Assembly (NCBI GenBank): GCA_000332255.1
Contig: KB235926.1
Span: 984,295-1,048,294, forward strand
From: a cyanobacterium PCC 7702
GTDB taxonomy: Bacteria > Cyanobacteriota > Cyanobacteriia > Cyanobacteriales > Nostocaceae
DNA: 64,000 nt
Reading direction: 5' to 3'
Of this stretch, positions 18,788 to 28,322 are shown one piece after another. The notes beneath the pieces are model-generated. The model saw nothing but the letters and a program-made list of their open reading frames with translations, was not told the origin of the DNA and did not search any database. A program made the position numbers and the translations under genes. Position 1 is the stretch's first letter. Every line of letters begins with the position of its first letter.

Positions 18788-19711
18788 TTATCGCCAGCTT
18801 CTGGAGAAGCGTTCGCCTAAAAAGGCCAAAGCTGCACCACTGGTTTCAGCTAGAATACTGACCAAGCGATACACTGCTGTGGCGCTAATTACTACCGCCG
18901 CTGGAAAATAATTTTGCAAAAAAGCGATCGCTGTAGTTTCAAAAACACCTAAACCTCCCGGTGCTCCTGGAACAACCAATCCCAGCAACCAAGCCAAACT
19001 AAAACCCACCAACAACAAAGGAATTTGACTCCAACGTAATGGCTCCAATACATGTACTGTTAAAATAAATCCTATGGCGCGCAATCCCAAAAAACCTAAT
19101 TCTCCTAACAAAGGTCGCAGGGGATAGCTTTTCATTCTCAAAGAGACATTAGTAGTAGTATCCTCATATTTTTTAGCTTTCCAACGACGTAGCAAGTTAA
19201 TTAAGGGATTTAAAAAGCGAGGATGGATTGCACAAAGTACTAAAACTAAGCTAAGTATTTGTGCTGTTCGCAAAACCAAGCTAGTATGATTTGCAAGCGA
19301 AAAACTGCCTAGGAAGACAATTATTAAAGCTGCTGCTACCATGAGTAACGGTTCTAGCAACACGCTCATAGTAGCTGCACTAGTAGGAACATTTGCAGTT
19401 TTTGCAGCGAGAATTCGCCCATAATAATGCCAAACATTACCGGGTAAATACTTGGCAATATTAGTTTTTAAGTAAACATAGATGAAATCAAAAGAGTCTA
19501 CCGATTGATTCAAATCTTTGAGAATCCAAGTCCATATCCAACCAGCCCACGTATGTGCTAGTAAAGTTATACCTGTGGCGATCGCTATTATTCCCCACCC
19601 TAGTGTATCAATTTCCATAACGGAAATTTCTTGCCAATTGTTTTTGAAAGCTGTGGCTAAAAAAAATAGTGTTCCACCTAAAACTAGCCAGCGTGAAAAA
19701 TTTTTGAGCAT
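18788..19711 (-). CDS. lysylphosphatidylglycerol synthase-like transmembrane protein (UPF0104)
   Basis: A 307-residue polytopic protein with about seven or eight hydrophobic helices. Family residues include KYLPGNVWHYYGR near 92 and VVPGAPGGLGVFETTAIAF near 250, the signature of the flippase-like domain of MprF. The soluble aminoacyl-transfer domain is absent, so this is a stand-alone membrane domain, probably moving or presenting a lipid. The substrate is not known. Confidence 0.87.
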   Translation of the reverse strand: MLKNFSRWLVLGGTLFFLATAFKNNWQEISVMEIDTLGWGIIAIATGITLLAHTWAGWIWTWILKDLNQSVDSFDFIYVYLKTNIAKYLPGNVWHYYGRILAAKTANVPTSAATMSVLLEPLLMVAAALIIVFLGSFSLANHTSLVLRTAQILSLVLVLCAIHPRFLNPLINLLRRWKAKKYEDTTTNVSLRMKSYPLRPLLGELGFLGLRAIGFILTVHVLEPLRWSQIPLLLVGFSLAWLLGLVVPGAPGGLGVFETTAIAFLQNYFPAAVVISATAVYRLVSILAETSGAALAFLGERFSRSWR

Positions 19712-20144
19712 TTATGGTATGATGATTCAGATACAGCAACTATCTTGAGGATAGCCCCGGCTGTACTTAGAACACAATCGGTTTTTTCAGAAATATTCAG
19801 AACTAGAAATTAAGCTTTCTTTCCATTAGTACTGACTCGAATTGATTTGTTGAAATTCATAAGAAGTGTTGTAGGAAGATTTTGCTTTCATTGTGCTTGG
19901 TCGCCTCAATCAAATACGGCAGGAAATTTTCAAGTTTGTAATTATCGAAACTTATATCTTTCCTAAGTCAGAGAAAAAGAACAAACTTTTATGAAAAAGA
20001 ATGTGACTTCGGCTAGAGGAAAGGATACCTTTTGACTGCGTACTCTTAAAAGGCGATTGATGATAAAAATCCCGCAATAAAAAGTAGCTGAGTGAAGAGT
20101 AAATCTCAGCGACCAATATTGTTTGGAATCAAAGGGAGGACTTA
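19712..20144. other. gene-free stretch
   Basis: An AT-rich region between divergent genes, with only a weak inverted repeat (CTATC/GATAG near 19740-19754). The lipoprotein gene that follows has GGGAGGA in front of its start at 20145. No RNA gene is recognised. Confidence 0.4.
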
Positions 20145-20657
20145 GTGAATAGTTTAACTACTTTGTTAAAAAAATGGCAATGGCACCAAATTTTAACTAC
20201 CTTTGTGATTGGGTTATTATTGGTAGTTAGCACTGCTTGTGGTAGTCCCTACTCTCATGCAGCAAATCTTGATAATCCAGCAGTGCAAGCTGGTGGTCAA
20301 AATAATCCCTACAAAAATGGTGGAGATAAGTATACAAACCTAAAAATGTCCCAATCCGGACAAAAGCAAGCTAGTGTTCCACTTAACTTGCAAGGATTGG
20401 TTGCTAGCGGCTTTAATAGCGAGGAACTGCTTTATCCAGGTGCAGAAAGTCCTGAAGGAAGAGTCTATAAGGAAGGAGAATTTCCACTCAAAACTGAAAA
20501 AGATTTTCAAAGGGAACAACCGGGTGGACAAATTCAGTACGAACCCAATGTTGGGGAAAGAGTCAAAGCAAGACTCGAGACTGTTAAAGAAGCAGTAGAA
20601 GAAGCATCAGGATTTTTGAAAGAAAAAACAGACGCAGCGACTACCAGACCGGAATAA
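20145..20657 (+). CDS. small lipoprotein, DUF6658-like
   Basis: A 170-residue protein from a GTG start, with a basic N-terminus, a hydrophobic signal segment (about 16-30) and the lipobox VVSTACGS, so a lipid anchor on Cys32 is expected. The mature part is hydrophilic. It contains NPAVQAGGQNNPYKNGGDKY and EELLYPGAESPEGRVYKE, then an acidic helical tail (ARLETVKEAVEEASGFLKE). I believe this is the cyanobacterial DUF6658 group; function unknown. The next gene encodes a related lipoprotein, 153 bp downstream. Confidence 0.75.
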   Translation: MNSLTTLLKKWQWHQILTTFVIGLLLVVSTACGSPYSHAANLDNPAVQAGGQNNPYKNGGDKYTNLKMSQSGQKQASVPLNLQGLVASGFNSEELLYPGAESPEGRVYKEGEFPLKTEKDFQREQPGGQIQYEPNVGERVKARLETVKEAVEEASGFLKEKTDAATTRPE

Positions 20658-20810
20658 TAAAAATTTCACTCCAGACACAGATAAAATAAATTTTCTCTCT
20701 TAAGTAGAAGAGAGTTTGTAATCCCTTCCAAATCTCAAGGAACAGCAAAATTTTGGGTTGGGTATTGCTTAAAATTTAGATCGGATTGAATAACTGCAAG
20801 GAGTTGTAGT

Positions 20811-21416
20811 ATGAACAAAGTAATTGCTTGGATTCAGAAAATTAATCTGCGCCAGATTTTAACTGTTTTTATGGCGGGGATTTTACTATTTTTTACTCAA
20901 GCTTGTACCGGTGCAAATGCTGTATCGCCGCGTCAGTCTTCCCAACCTGCTGTGAGACCGAATGCGGAAGTGTACGTTCCCAAAGGTGAGAATATTCTGA
21001 ATCCTCCAGAAGGGGGAATGAATAACTTTACTGATGTAGACCCCAGATCCAAAGAAGCAGCAAGCCAAGCAAAAACACAAGCTGAGTTTCTCAAGGAAAA
21101 TGCTGCACAAAAGCAAGCAACCAAGCAAACAAGCAATCCAGCAGAAGCTGTAGGTCGAGTTGGTGCAGATGCAGGAAAATTAGGTAAAAATATTCAACAG
21201 AAAGCCGCAGACTTAGGAGAAAAAGTTCAAGAAACTGCTGAAGATTTTGCTGGCGCCACCCAAAGAGGAATTGAAAATATCAAGGAAAACACCAAAGGTG
21301 GTGGTAGCTATCTGAAACAGACTGCTGAAGAAACAACCGGCAATCCCAATCCGATTGATAGTATCAAGCAAGGTGCAAAAGAAGCAGCTGATGCAGTAAA
21401 CAAAAACATCAGATAA
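20811..21416 (+). CDS. small lipoprotein with LEA-like helical tail
   Basis: A 201-residue protein whose first 32 residues resemble those of the lipoprotein upstream (LRQILTVFMAGILLFFTQAC, lipobox FTQACTG). After an Ala/Pro-rich linker the tail (about 100-200) is extremely hydrophilic, rich in Lys, Glu and Ala, with recurring amphipathic patterns such as AADLGEKVQETAEDF. This resembles LEA or apolipoprotein-type helices. The likely location is periplasmic, lipid-anchored. AAGGAG precedes the ATG. A perfect terminator hairpin follows. Confidence 0.75.
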   Translation: MNKVIAWIQKINLRQILTVFMAGILLFFTQACTGANAVSPRQSSQPAVRPNAEVYVPKGENILNPPEGGMNNFTDVDPRSKEAASQAKTQAEFLKENAAQKQATKQTSNPAEAVGRVGADAGKLGKNIQQKAADLGEKVQETAEDFAGATQRGIENIKENTKGGGSYLKQTAEETTGNPNPIDSIKQGAKEAADAVNKNIR

Positions 21417-21442
21417 ATTTCTGCCATAAATTTTCCTGGAGA

Positions 21443-21474
21443 CCTCAGACTTCTAGTCTGAGGGCTTTAATTTT
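21443..21474 (+). terminator. terminator after the lipoprotein pair
   Basis: CCTCAGACT, loop TCT, AGTCTGAGG (9-bp perfect stem at 21443-21463), then GCTTTAATTTT. It lies between convergent genes and may serve both the lipoprotein gene and icd. Confidence 0.75.
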
Positions 21475-22897
21475 AACTACTAAAGTGCTTGATAATTGCT
21501 TGTGCAAATTCAGAGCACTTTAAAGGTGCAACAGGTGGTTCCATTAGCCGTGCTAAGTCGTAGGTAACTTGACGGTTGGCGATCGCATCTCCCAAACCTT
21601 TTTTGATCAAGTCTGCGGCTTGTTGCCATCCGAGATACTCTAACATCATCACCCCGGATAAAATTAACGAACCGGGGTTGACTCGATCTAGTCCTGCATA
21701 TTTGGGTGCGGTACCGTGGGTTGCTTCAAAGATAGCACATTCATCACCGATATTTGCTCCCGGTCCCATTCCCAGTCCGCCCACAATCGCAGCTGCTGCA
21801 TCCGACAGATAATCGCCATTCAAGTTCATGGTTGCTAAAATAGAATATTCATCCGGTCTAGTTTGGATTTGTTGGAAAATGCTGTCGGCGATGCGATCGT
21901 TGACCATTACCTTGTCTTTCCACTTTCCATTTCCGTGGCTAGACCAAATCGAGTTAAGAACTGTTTCTACCTCCTTGACAATTTGAGCTTTTTTCTCTTC
22001 AGTGAAAGCATCAAACCCGGGCTCGATCGCTCTGGCATTTTCTTCGGGAGTGAGGTCGGGTTTATTTTCTTTATTGCTCAAAATCCAAGATTCCCGTTCG
22101 GTGACGCAGCAAGCGCGAAACTCGGTGGTTGCCAATTCGTAACCCCAATCACGAAAAGCACCTTCGGTATACTTCATAATGTTGCCCTTGTGGACTAAAG
22201 TTACCAACTGCTTGTGTTTGGGTAGTTGCAAAGCATGTTTGATCGCGCGCCGTACCAAACGCTGGGAACCAGTTCTGCTAATAGGTTTAATACCAATACC
22301 AGAGTCCTGGGGAATTCGCTTTTTACCGTGTTCTGGCGTTGCAGGAATAAGTTCTTTATTGAGATACTCAATCAGGCGATCGCCTATTTCACTACCTTGT
22401 CGCCATTCAATTCCTAAATAAATGTCTTCCGTATTTTCTCGATAAACGATCACATCAAGTTTTTCTGGACTTTTGTGGGGAGAAGGCGTTCCTGCATAGT
22501 AGCGACAGGGACGCACGCAGGCATAAAGGTCAAAAATTTGACGCAACGCTACATTCAGCGAACGAATGCCACCACCGACGGGAGTTGTTAAGGGTCCTTT
22601 GATGGCGACACCATACTCTTTAATCGCTGTCAGGGTATCCTCGGGTAAATACTGATACGTACCGTATACTTCGCAGGCTTCGTCTCCAGCGTAAACCTTG
22701 AACCAGCTAATTTTTCGCTTACCCCCGTATGCTGTTTCCACAGCAGCATCGAGCACTCTTTGCGTAGCAGGCCAGATATCTATACCTGTACCGTCGCCGC
22801 GAATAAAGGGAATAATCGGATTGTCGGGAACAACTGGTTCACCGTTTTGAAAAGTGATTTTTGCTCCAGTGGAGGGGGGGGTGATTTTTTCGTACAT
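21473..22897 (-). CDS. icd: isocitrate dehydrogenase (NADP+)
   Basis: A 474-residue enzyme that converts isocitrate to 2-oxoglutarate, the carbon skeleton for ammonium assimilation in cyanobacteria. Motifs seen are [16 protein letters not shown] at the N-terminus, the substrate loop [28 protein letters not shown], and the nucleotide region [13 protein letters not shown]. The ATG at 22897 has AGGAG about 9 nt upstream and gives the family N-terminus MYEKITPP; an open frame extends further to 22954 but is not used. icd is NtcA-regulated in model cyanobacteria. I looked for GTA-N8-TAC upstream and did not find a clear one. Confidence 0.96.
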   Translation of the reverse strand: MYEKITPPSTGAKITFQNGEPVVPDNPIIPFIRGDGTGIDIWPATQRVLDAAVETAYGGKRKISWFKVYAGDEACEVYGTYQYLPEDTLTAIKEYGVAIKGPLTTPVGGGIRSLNVALRQIFDLYACVRPCRYYAGTPSPHKSPEKLDVIVYRENTEDIYLGIEWRQGSEIGDRLIEYLNKELIPATPEHGKKRIPQDSGIGIKPISRTGSQRLVRRAIKHALQLPKHKQLVTLVHKGNIMKYTEGAFRDWGYELATTEFRACCVTERESWILSNKENKPDLTPEENARAIEPGFDAFTEEKKAQIVKEVETVLNSIWSSHGNGKWKDKVMVNDRIADSIFQQIQTRPDEYSILATMNLNGDYLSDAAAAIVGGLGMGPGANIGDECAIFEATHGTAPKYAGLDRVNPGSLILSGVMMLEYLGWQQAADLIKKGLGDAIANRQVTYDLARLMEPPVAPLKCSEFAQAIIKHFSS

Positions 22898-23440
22898 TTG
22901 CACACTCCTGATCGTAACGCAGCGACAATATAAGTTAATGGCGGTTAGTAGCACAAATAACTCCTATTACCTCCAGCTTGCAACTACTAACCAACTAGCC
23001 GTCTTGCTTGGAAGGCTAACAAATTTTGTCCTGTCCTGTTTTAATAAAGGTTAGAAGACAGAGTTTTTGTTCAGGAGTTAGCAGAGTCTCTGGATGCTAT
23101 CTTATCGCTTGGAAGTGCAATTGGTATACTCTGAAAACAGACAGCAAACACCAGCGATGAAGAACTATATACAACAAGATTACAGTCACAAACAACAAGC
23201 AACAGTTCCGCATGGGAGAATACTGCTACTAGCTAGCGCTAAACCACAGCCAAAAGTAAGACACAGAAAATGCCAGAGTTTTTTAACTCCACAGACGCTA
23301 AAAGCGATCGCCCCATTTCCATCGGTGAAAGCATAAATATAAAAGGGTAGGTTTTGCGGGCAATTTCCTGTAAACTACTCTACGCTATCAGCATTGTCCG
23401 TAAATAGTTGTTCACCGCTCGCATTTGCAAAAGTAATGGC
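22898..23440. other. intergenic region between icd and gun4
   Basis: Both promoters should lie here. An 80-codon plus-strand frame at 23094-23336 has no recognised family, an irregular composition and a HIP1 site inside it, so it is not called as a gene. AAAAGGGTAGG near 23341 and a HIP1 site near 23305 are visible. No RNA gene is recognised. Confidence 0.4.
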
Positions 23441-24157
23441 ATGACAGAACCAATGATTGTATCAGGCTCTTCTTTTGACATCGAATCCCTGCGCCGTCAG
23501 TTAATGGCTGGGTCAACCCAAGTCCAACAACAGTTGATCCCGCAGCTAGCTGCATTGGAAAGTAAAGGATTAGATATTCTCATGGAATTTTTGCTACAAC
23601 GTCGCAACTGTACTCCAACTTGGATTGATGGCAAAGCATACCAAATTTTGTACAATTCTGATTCACCTCAAGTTCGAGAATTCTTGCAAATCCATTTTCC
23701 TGAAGGCGTCGTACCTCTGAAATCAGAATGCGGTATTGATTACAGTCCCTTGCAAAAGTTACTCGTCACTCAAGATTTTCAAGGGGCCGATCGCATGACT
23801 TTACAAAAAATGTGCGAACTTGCAGGTGCTAACGCAGTCAAACGCAAATGGCTGTATTTCACTGAAGTAGATAACTTCCCCATTACGGATTTACAGACTA
23901 TAAACAACCTGTGGTTGCTCCACTCCGAAGGCAAATTTGGCTTTTCGGTACAACGAGAAATTTGGTTAGCTTTAGGTAAAAATTGGGAAAATCTATGGAT
24001 AAAAATCGGTTGGAAAAAAGGCTACAATTGGACACGCTATCCCCATGAATTTATCTGGGATTTAACTGCTCCCAAAGGACACTTACCCCTTTCCAATCAA
24101 TTGCGAGGCGTGCGAGTAATAGCCTCTTTATTCGCTCATCCAGCTTGGTCAAAATAA
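23441..24157 (+). CDS. gun4: GUN4, porphyrin-binding regulator of magnesium chelatase
   Basis: A 238-residue protein from the ATG at 23441. An N-terminal helical domain (about 1-85, with SSFDIESLRRQLMAGSTQVQ) precedes the GUN4 core from about 95 to 220. In the core YSPLQKLLVTQDFQGADRMT, FPITDLQTINNLWLLHSEGKF, WENLWIKIGWKKGYNWTRYP and the greasy-palm loop region are visible. GUN4 binds protoporphyrin IX and its magnesium form and stimulates Mg-chelatase, controlling chlorophyll synthesis. The two-domain layout matches the classic Synechocystis-type GUN4 rather than fused kinase-GUN4 proteins. Confidence 0.92.
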   Translation: MTEPMIVSGSSFDIESLRRQLMAGSTQVQQQLIPQLAALESKGLDILMEFLLQRRNCTPTWIDGKAYQILYNSDSPQVREFLQIHFPEGVVPLKSECGIDYSPLQKLLVTQDFQGADRMTLQKMCELAGANAVKRKWLYFTEVDNFPITDLQTINNLWLLHSEGKFGFSVQREIWLALGKNWENLWIKIGWKKGYNWTRYPHEFIWDLTAPKGHLPLSNQLRGVRVIASLFAHPAWSK

Positions 24158-24231
24158 CAAGCAACAAGCCCCAAACAAGAATCTCTCAGAATTTTCAAAC
24201 AAATATCAATCCAGGTAATTACAAATCCTAA

Positions 24232-24363
24232 ATGCCAAATTCTACACCATCAAATCCAGTTGGGAAAAACCAAAGAATGCAAAGCTATCAACCCCAACCT
24301 ATTTTCACCGCTACTCAACAAAATGAAACAGTAGTTAGGATTTTGTTTTTACTGGTATATTAG
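24232..24363 (+). CDS. possible 43-residue protein, doubtful
   Basis: A short open frame beginning MPNSTPSNPVGKNQRMQSY and ending in the hydrophobic run TVVRILFLLVY. The composition is coding-like and the end resembles the start of a membrane segment, so it may be a truncated membrane protein. There is no good ribosome site and no family match. The surrounding 24158-24465 shows nothing else. Confidence 0.22.
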   Translation: MPNSTPSNPVGKNQRMQSYQPQPIFTATQQNETVVRILFLLVY

Positions 24364-24465
24364 TAAAAAATTGCCGGGTGAATTACTTGAGAATGCAGAA
24401 GAATTCCACAGGGAAAAAACGCGATCGCTCTCACCCATCTCAAATCACAACTTCCACATCGAACA

Positions 24466-25587
24466 ATGGCTAGCGTTCGTTTAGAAAATATCAAGCGCAA
24501 ATTTCATAATGTTACCGCCATAGAAGATATTAGCTTTGAGATCCCCGACGGTGAATTTTGGGTATTGGTAGGACCGTCTGGATGCGGTAAGTCCACAATC
24601 TTGCGCACCATAGCTGGTTTAGAAACTGCAACTTCCGGTCAGATCTACATAGGGAATGAGTTGATGAACGATGTCCCGGCCAGAAAACGAGACGTAGCTA
24701 TGGTATTTCAAAATTACGCTTTGTATCCCCACATGACGGTAGCAGAAAATATCGCCTTTGGGTTACGAATGCGCAAAGTCGATCCCAAAATTATTAAAGA
24801 ACGAATTTTAACTGTAGCGCGATCGCTTTCAATCGAACACCTGTTAGAACGCAAACCAAAACAGCTTTCCGGCGGACAGCAACAACGAGTAGCATTGGGA
24901 AGAGCGATCGCCCGACAACCACAAGTTTTTCTCCTCGACGAACCTTTGTCCAACTTAGACGCTCAATTGCGAGACGACACGCGAGCTGAACTCAAACAAC
25001 TACATCACAATCTTGGTATTACCACCATCTACGTCACCCACGACCAAGTAGAAGCCATGACTTTGGCTGATAAAATTGTAGTCCTGGAAAAAGGACGCAT
25101 TCAACAAATTGGCGAACCGCTAAGCATTTACGCCAAGCCTGCTAACCGTATGGTAGCTACTTTTCTCGGTAGTCCACCCATGAATGTCTTACCAGCCAGA
25201 TACACTGCCGCAGGCTTTGATGTCACCGGTCAAATTATACCAGCCACCGCAAGCATAAAATATAAATTGCAAGCACGAGAAGGACAAGCAGTGGATTTGG
25301 GTATCCGTCCGGAACACATTTACATAGCTGGCGAACCACAAATAACCCAAAGCACGCAAACACAAGAAACAGCACAGCTGGTAGTGGAAGTGAAAGTGGT
25401 GGAACCCCTGGGAAAGGAAACTTTGATTCGCGCCGCTTTGCCAGATTCTGGAATTACGGTAAATTTACAAACAAATGCAGGCGTGCTTCCCTACCCAGGC
25501 GATCGCCTGTTGCTGGGATTAGATTTAAGTAAATTATTTGTGTTTGATAAAAACACCGGTAATAGACTATATCCACCACCAAGCTAA
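24466..25587 (+). CDS. ABC transporter ATP-binding protein, MalK/UgpC type
   Basis: A 373-residue ATPase of a carbohydrate or compatible-solute importer. Motifs in order: Walker A GPSGCGKST near residue 37, Q-loop MVFQNYALYPHMTV, signature LSGGQQQRVALGRAIARQP, Walker B VFLLDEPLSNLD, and H-loop YVTHDQVEAMTLADKIVVLE. A TOBE-type regulatory domain covers about residues 240-365. No permease or binding-protein gene is adjacent, so it may serve several importers, as such ATPases often do. The substrate is not decided by the sequence. The last codons overlap the end of a pseudogene on the other strand. Confidence 0.92.
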   Translation: MASVRLENIKRKFHNVTAIEDISFEIPDGEFWVLVGPSGCGKSTILRTIAGLETATSGQIYIGNELMNDVPARKRDVAMVFQNYALYPHMTVAENIAFGLRMRKVDPKIIKERILTVARSLSIEHLLERKPKQLSGGQQQRVALGRAIARQPQVFLLDEPLSNLDAQLRDDTRAELKQLHHNLGITTIYVTHDQVEAMTLADKIVVLEKGRIQQIGEPLSIYAKPANRMVATFLGSPPMNVLPARYTAAGFDVTGQIIPATASIKYKLQAREGQAVDLGIRPEHIYIAGEPQITQSTQTQETAQLVVEVKVVEPLGKETLIRAALPDSGITVNLQTNAGVLPYPGDRLLLGLDLSKLFVFDKNTGNRLYPPPS

Positions 25588-25823
25588 TTAGCCAGTTGCA
25601 AGCAGCATTTTCTTAACAGCAAAGCTAAACGTGTCTGTACTGCATCATCAAAACGACGGGGATCGAAACCACTCAGCAGGTGAATTTTATCTAATCAGTA
25701 ACTGAGAGTATTTCAGTGGATAGAAAGGCGATTCACTGCAGAAGAGGGACAACAATCCTCAGCAAAAAAAGCATCAAGGGTTAATAAGTAAATAAATAGC
25801 CAATTCAGCCTTTGTTCACTCAT
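25584..25823 (-). pseudogene. relic of a CdaR/PucR-type regulator, C-terminal HTH
   Basis: The minus strand reads TLDAFFAEDCCPSSAVNRLS, then IH-stop-NTLSY-stop-LDKI, then GFDPRRFDDAVQTRLALLLR. This is the C-terminal helix-turn-helix of CdaR-family (sugar-diacid/PucR) regulators, in which the recognition helix normally reads HRNTLxYRLDKI. Both stops are TGA exactly where arginine (CGA) is expected, so single C-to-T changes explain both. The N-terminal sensory part is not found, so this is a truncated remnant. Confidence 0.72.
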
Positions 25824-25894
25824 CTCCAATACCAATTATCAAATGGCTGAGCTTAAAGTTCGATGTTGGCGTCATTTTTACCGTACACAGCTAA

Positions 25895-26236
25895 AGTCCT
25901 TTACCATCAACATTTTTATATTATCTGGCGGATATTCCTTTACGGTTATCTCACTGTCATGAAAATGTCTATCAATTACTAACAGATTGGGTAAAAGATC
26001 CAAAACTAGAAAAGCTTGTGCACCATAAAATGCGCTGTCAACTAGATTTGGTGAGGACCATTGGTTGTTATAAACAACAAAAAAGATTATCTTTGCACGT
26101 TCCAGAAAAGCTTTGGCAGTGGTGGAAAATATTTTCTAAAACTGGCGTTGATTATACCTATGCTAGTTGTCACTACACTGACTCGTTTGTGGATGATGTT
26201 TCAGTGCAGGACTTTCGCAAAGTGTACCGTAGATAA
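25895..26236 (+). pseudogene. unidentified gene fragment
   Basis: An open plus-strand frame of 113 codons without an ATG near its beginning. It holds coding-like text such as YYLADIPLRLSHCHENVYQL, DPKLEKLVHHKMRCQ and RLSLHVPEKLWQWWKIFSK. It is preceded in frame by a stop at 25892. I do not recognise the family; a transposase fragment is one possibility that I cannot support. Its place next to the CdaR relic suggests this whole stretch is decaying. Confidence 0.35.
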
Positions 26237-26262
26237 TCACGAATCACACAAAGTGTGGCGGA

Positions 26263-26613
26263 TTATTCTCGAGCTTGAAAATTACTACTTCGGTCGCTCA
26301 AACGATCCCAGTTGTGGTGAAGGTATTGATTGTTTTCGTTGGCAATCTGCACGCTTTGAGTAGTAGAAGTTTTAACAATTTCTGTCAGTTGCTCCAGACA
26401 TTGCTGTAGTTTGTGAACCGCAGTGGCGTTGTAAAGAGATTGTTCTGCAAGGCGAGAAAGTATTTCGTCATGTCGGCTGACACTTTCAACGGTACTGGTG
26501 GCTATCTGCGCAACCTGAGTTAGTAGTGGAGACAGCTGATTTAGTATTTCCGCGTGCATTTGCAGCATCCGCTCAATTCGGTCAAGTTTGTCTGGTCGTC
26601 CGTTGTGGGTCAT
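26263..26613 (-). CDS. coiled-coil hypothetical protein
   Basis: A 116-residue hydrophilic protein with heptad-like leucine/isoleucine spacing over about residues 8-85 (LDRIERMLQMHAEILNQL, ILSRLAEQSLYNATAVHKLQ). It has no signal peptide or catalytic motif. The layout resembles short helical proteins found in many filamentous cyanobacteria, function unknown. GAGGAGA lies just before the start. It is 145 bp from mtnA on the same strand. Confidence 0.6.
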   Translation of the reverse strand: MTHNGRPDKLDRIERMLQMHAEILNQLSPLLTQVAQIATSTVESVSRHDEILSRLAEQSLYNATAVHKLQQCLEQLTEIVKTSTTQSVQIANENNQYLHHNWDRLSDRSSNFQARE

Positions 26614-26758
26614 CGTCTCCTCTTGTTACCGTAATTGGCGGCACACAAAGCTGGCGATAAGTTTTTTTCCTCTTTTGCACATTTGTATTGTATAACGCGA
26701 TCGCACCTACCGTAGATACTGAAGTTAGCAAGCACCTTACCGAGCCCAATTTTTCTGC

Positions 26759-27820
26759 TCACACCGTTTGTTTTTCTTGTAGGTGCTTCAATTCCCCAGG
26801 AGTAAATACACCTTTTTCTGTAATAATCGCCGTAATTAATTCTGCTGGAGTAATATCAAAAGCCGGATTGTAAAATTCTGCACCTGCTGGTGTCAAGATA
26901 GTATCGCCAATTTGGTATATCTCAGCAGGATCCCGTTCTTCTATGGGAATTTGACTGCCGTCAGCCAAAGAGAAATCAATTGTAGACAGGGGTGCGGCTA
27001 CAAAAAAAGGAATGTTGTGTGCCTTAGACACTAGTGCTAAACTATACGTACCTATTTTATTTGCTGTATCTCCATTGGCAGCAATTCTGTCGGCACCCAC
27101 AACAACTGCGTGGATCAAACCCTGCTTCATGCAATGGGCTGCCATACTATCAGTAATTACAGTTACAGGAATGCCTTCTTGCACGCATTCCCAAGCAGTA
27201 AGTCTTGCACCTTGCAGTCTGGGGCGAGTTTCGTCTGCAAACAATCTTGCCAATCGTCCGTGTTGCCAAGCGGAACGCACCACACCCAAAGCGGTGCCGT
27301 AACCTGCTGTTGCCAGTGCTCCGGCATTACAGTGGGTAAGCAGCGTCAGTTTTTCTGGATGGGAAGGCAGTGCCTTTAAACCGCGATCGCCTATTGCTTG
27401 ACAAGTTTGTAAATCTTCTGCATTAATTGCTTGAGCAGTTTGAAAAAGAGCCGTTCTGATTTCTTCTACCGTACCCAAAGTCTCGTAGGCTACTTTCATC
27501 ATCCGTGATATTGCCCAAAACAAGTTTACTGCTGTCGGGCGAGTAGAGCGTAGCATCTGCGCTACTTTCTCCAAATGGCTGAGAAATTCATCACGGTTAT
27601 CTGTGCTAATTTCCCTCGCTCCAAGATAAATTCCATAGGCAGCAGCAACGCCAATAGCTGGAGCACCTCGAACAATCATTGTTTTAATTGCCACTGCCAT
27701 GTCTTCGCTGCGACTGATCTCTACAAACGTATACTCATTTGGTATGCGGGTTTGGTCGAGCAGTAAAACGGCATTATCGTGCCAAATTACGGAATAAACT
27801 TGGTTTCTAAAGGAATTCAT
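26759..27820 (-). CDS. mtnA: methylthioribose-1-phosphate isomerase
   Basis: A 353-residue enzyme of the methionine salvage pathway that converts 5-methylthioribose-1-phosphate to the ribulose form. Motifs are [32 protein letters not shown] with the catalytic cysteine, [18 protein letters not shown] with the catalytic aspartate, and [16 protein letters not shown] at the end. The ATG at 27820 ([13 protein letters not shown]) with AAGGAA in the region fits the family; an open frame continues to 27907 but looks non-coding. Confidence 0.94.
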   Translation of the reverse strand: MNSFRNQVYSVIWHDNAVLLLDQTRIPNEYTFVEISRSEDMAVAIKTMIVRGAPAIGVAAAYGIYLGAREISTDNRDEFLSHLEKVAQMLRSTRPTAVNLFWAISRMMKVAYETLGTVEEIRTALFQTAQAINAEDLQTCQAIGDRGLKALPSHPEKLTLLTHCNAGALATAGYGTALGVVRSAWQHGRLARLFADETRPRLQGARLTAWECVQEGIPVTVITDSMAAHCMKQGLIHAVVVGADRIAANGDTANKIGTYSLALVSKAHNIPFFVAAPLSTIDFSLADGSQIPIEERDPAEIYQIGDTILTPAGAEFYNPAFDITPAELITAIITEKGVFTPGELKHLQEKQTV

Positions 27821-27941
27821 TTGCTGTGTAAAGAGGATACTAGTATCTGCACCAAGATACCAACTTGCGATCGAGCAGGCAATACCCACCTTTTTTATTG
27901 TAGGCAATCCCAGTCAAAAACTTCCGTAATTTTTTGCCTTC

Positions 27942-28322
27942 TCAGTCTGAGGAATCCGTTTCCAATAGTTGCAAAGACTTTTCCAACTCCATGCGCTGCT
28001 CGATATTGCGCAGTAGGTAACCGTTCATCATTGCCGAGGCTAACAGTCTTCCCAAATTGTCCCTGCTAGTAGTAATTAGCACATTAAAGCTTTCGGAAGG
28101 CAAGCCTCCCAACATACTAACAATTGTCTGTTCAATTGCTTGCAATACTTCCTTAGAAGTCGGCTTTGACAGTTGAGCAACTGTTTCCGGACTCATGGAT
28201 TTAACGTATTGCCAAAGCAAGTTGTTGCTTAAAACTTCGTTACCAAAAGAATCAGGGCTGTTGCTGCTGTGACTAAATATATTGTTCACGGTACCACAAG
28301 CAAATTTTTGCAAGACTATCAT
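27942..28322 (-). CDS. DUF760 domain-containing protein
   Basis: A 126-residue soluble protein of a family shared by cyanobacteria and plastids. It has LWQYVKSMSPETVAQLSKP, MLGGLPSESFNVLITTSRD and LGRLLASAMMNGYLLRNIEQ. The function is not established. The ATG at 28322 is chosen; a TTG 10 codons upstream is also in frame. It lies 121 bp upstream of mtnA on the same strand and may be co-transcribed with it. Confidence 0.85.
   Translation of the reverse strand: MIVLQKFACGTVNNIFSHSSNSPDSFGNEVLSNNLLWQYVKSMSPETVAQLSKPTSKEVLQAIEQTIVSMLGGLPSESFNVLITTSRDNLGRLLASAMMNGYLLRNIEQRMELEKSLQLLETDSSD

Noticed and set aside
22898..23100. NtcA box (GTA-N8-TAC) upstream of icd
   Set aside because: Only GTA...AAC-like approximations were found, too weak to call.
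23094..23336. 80-codon plus-strand frame between icd and gun4
   Set aside because: No recognisable family, irregular composition, no clear ribosome site and a position in a divergent promoter region.
25584..25823. Alternative genetic code with TGA read as an amino acid
   Set aside because: All intact genes here use a normal code; two C-to-T changes in a truncated relic explain the stops more simply.
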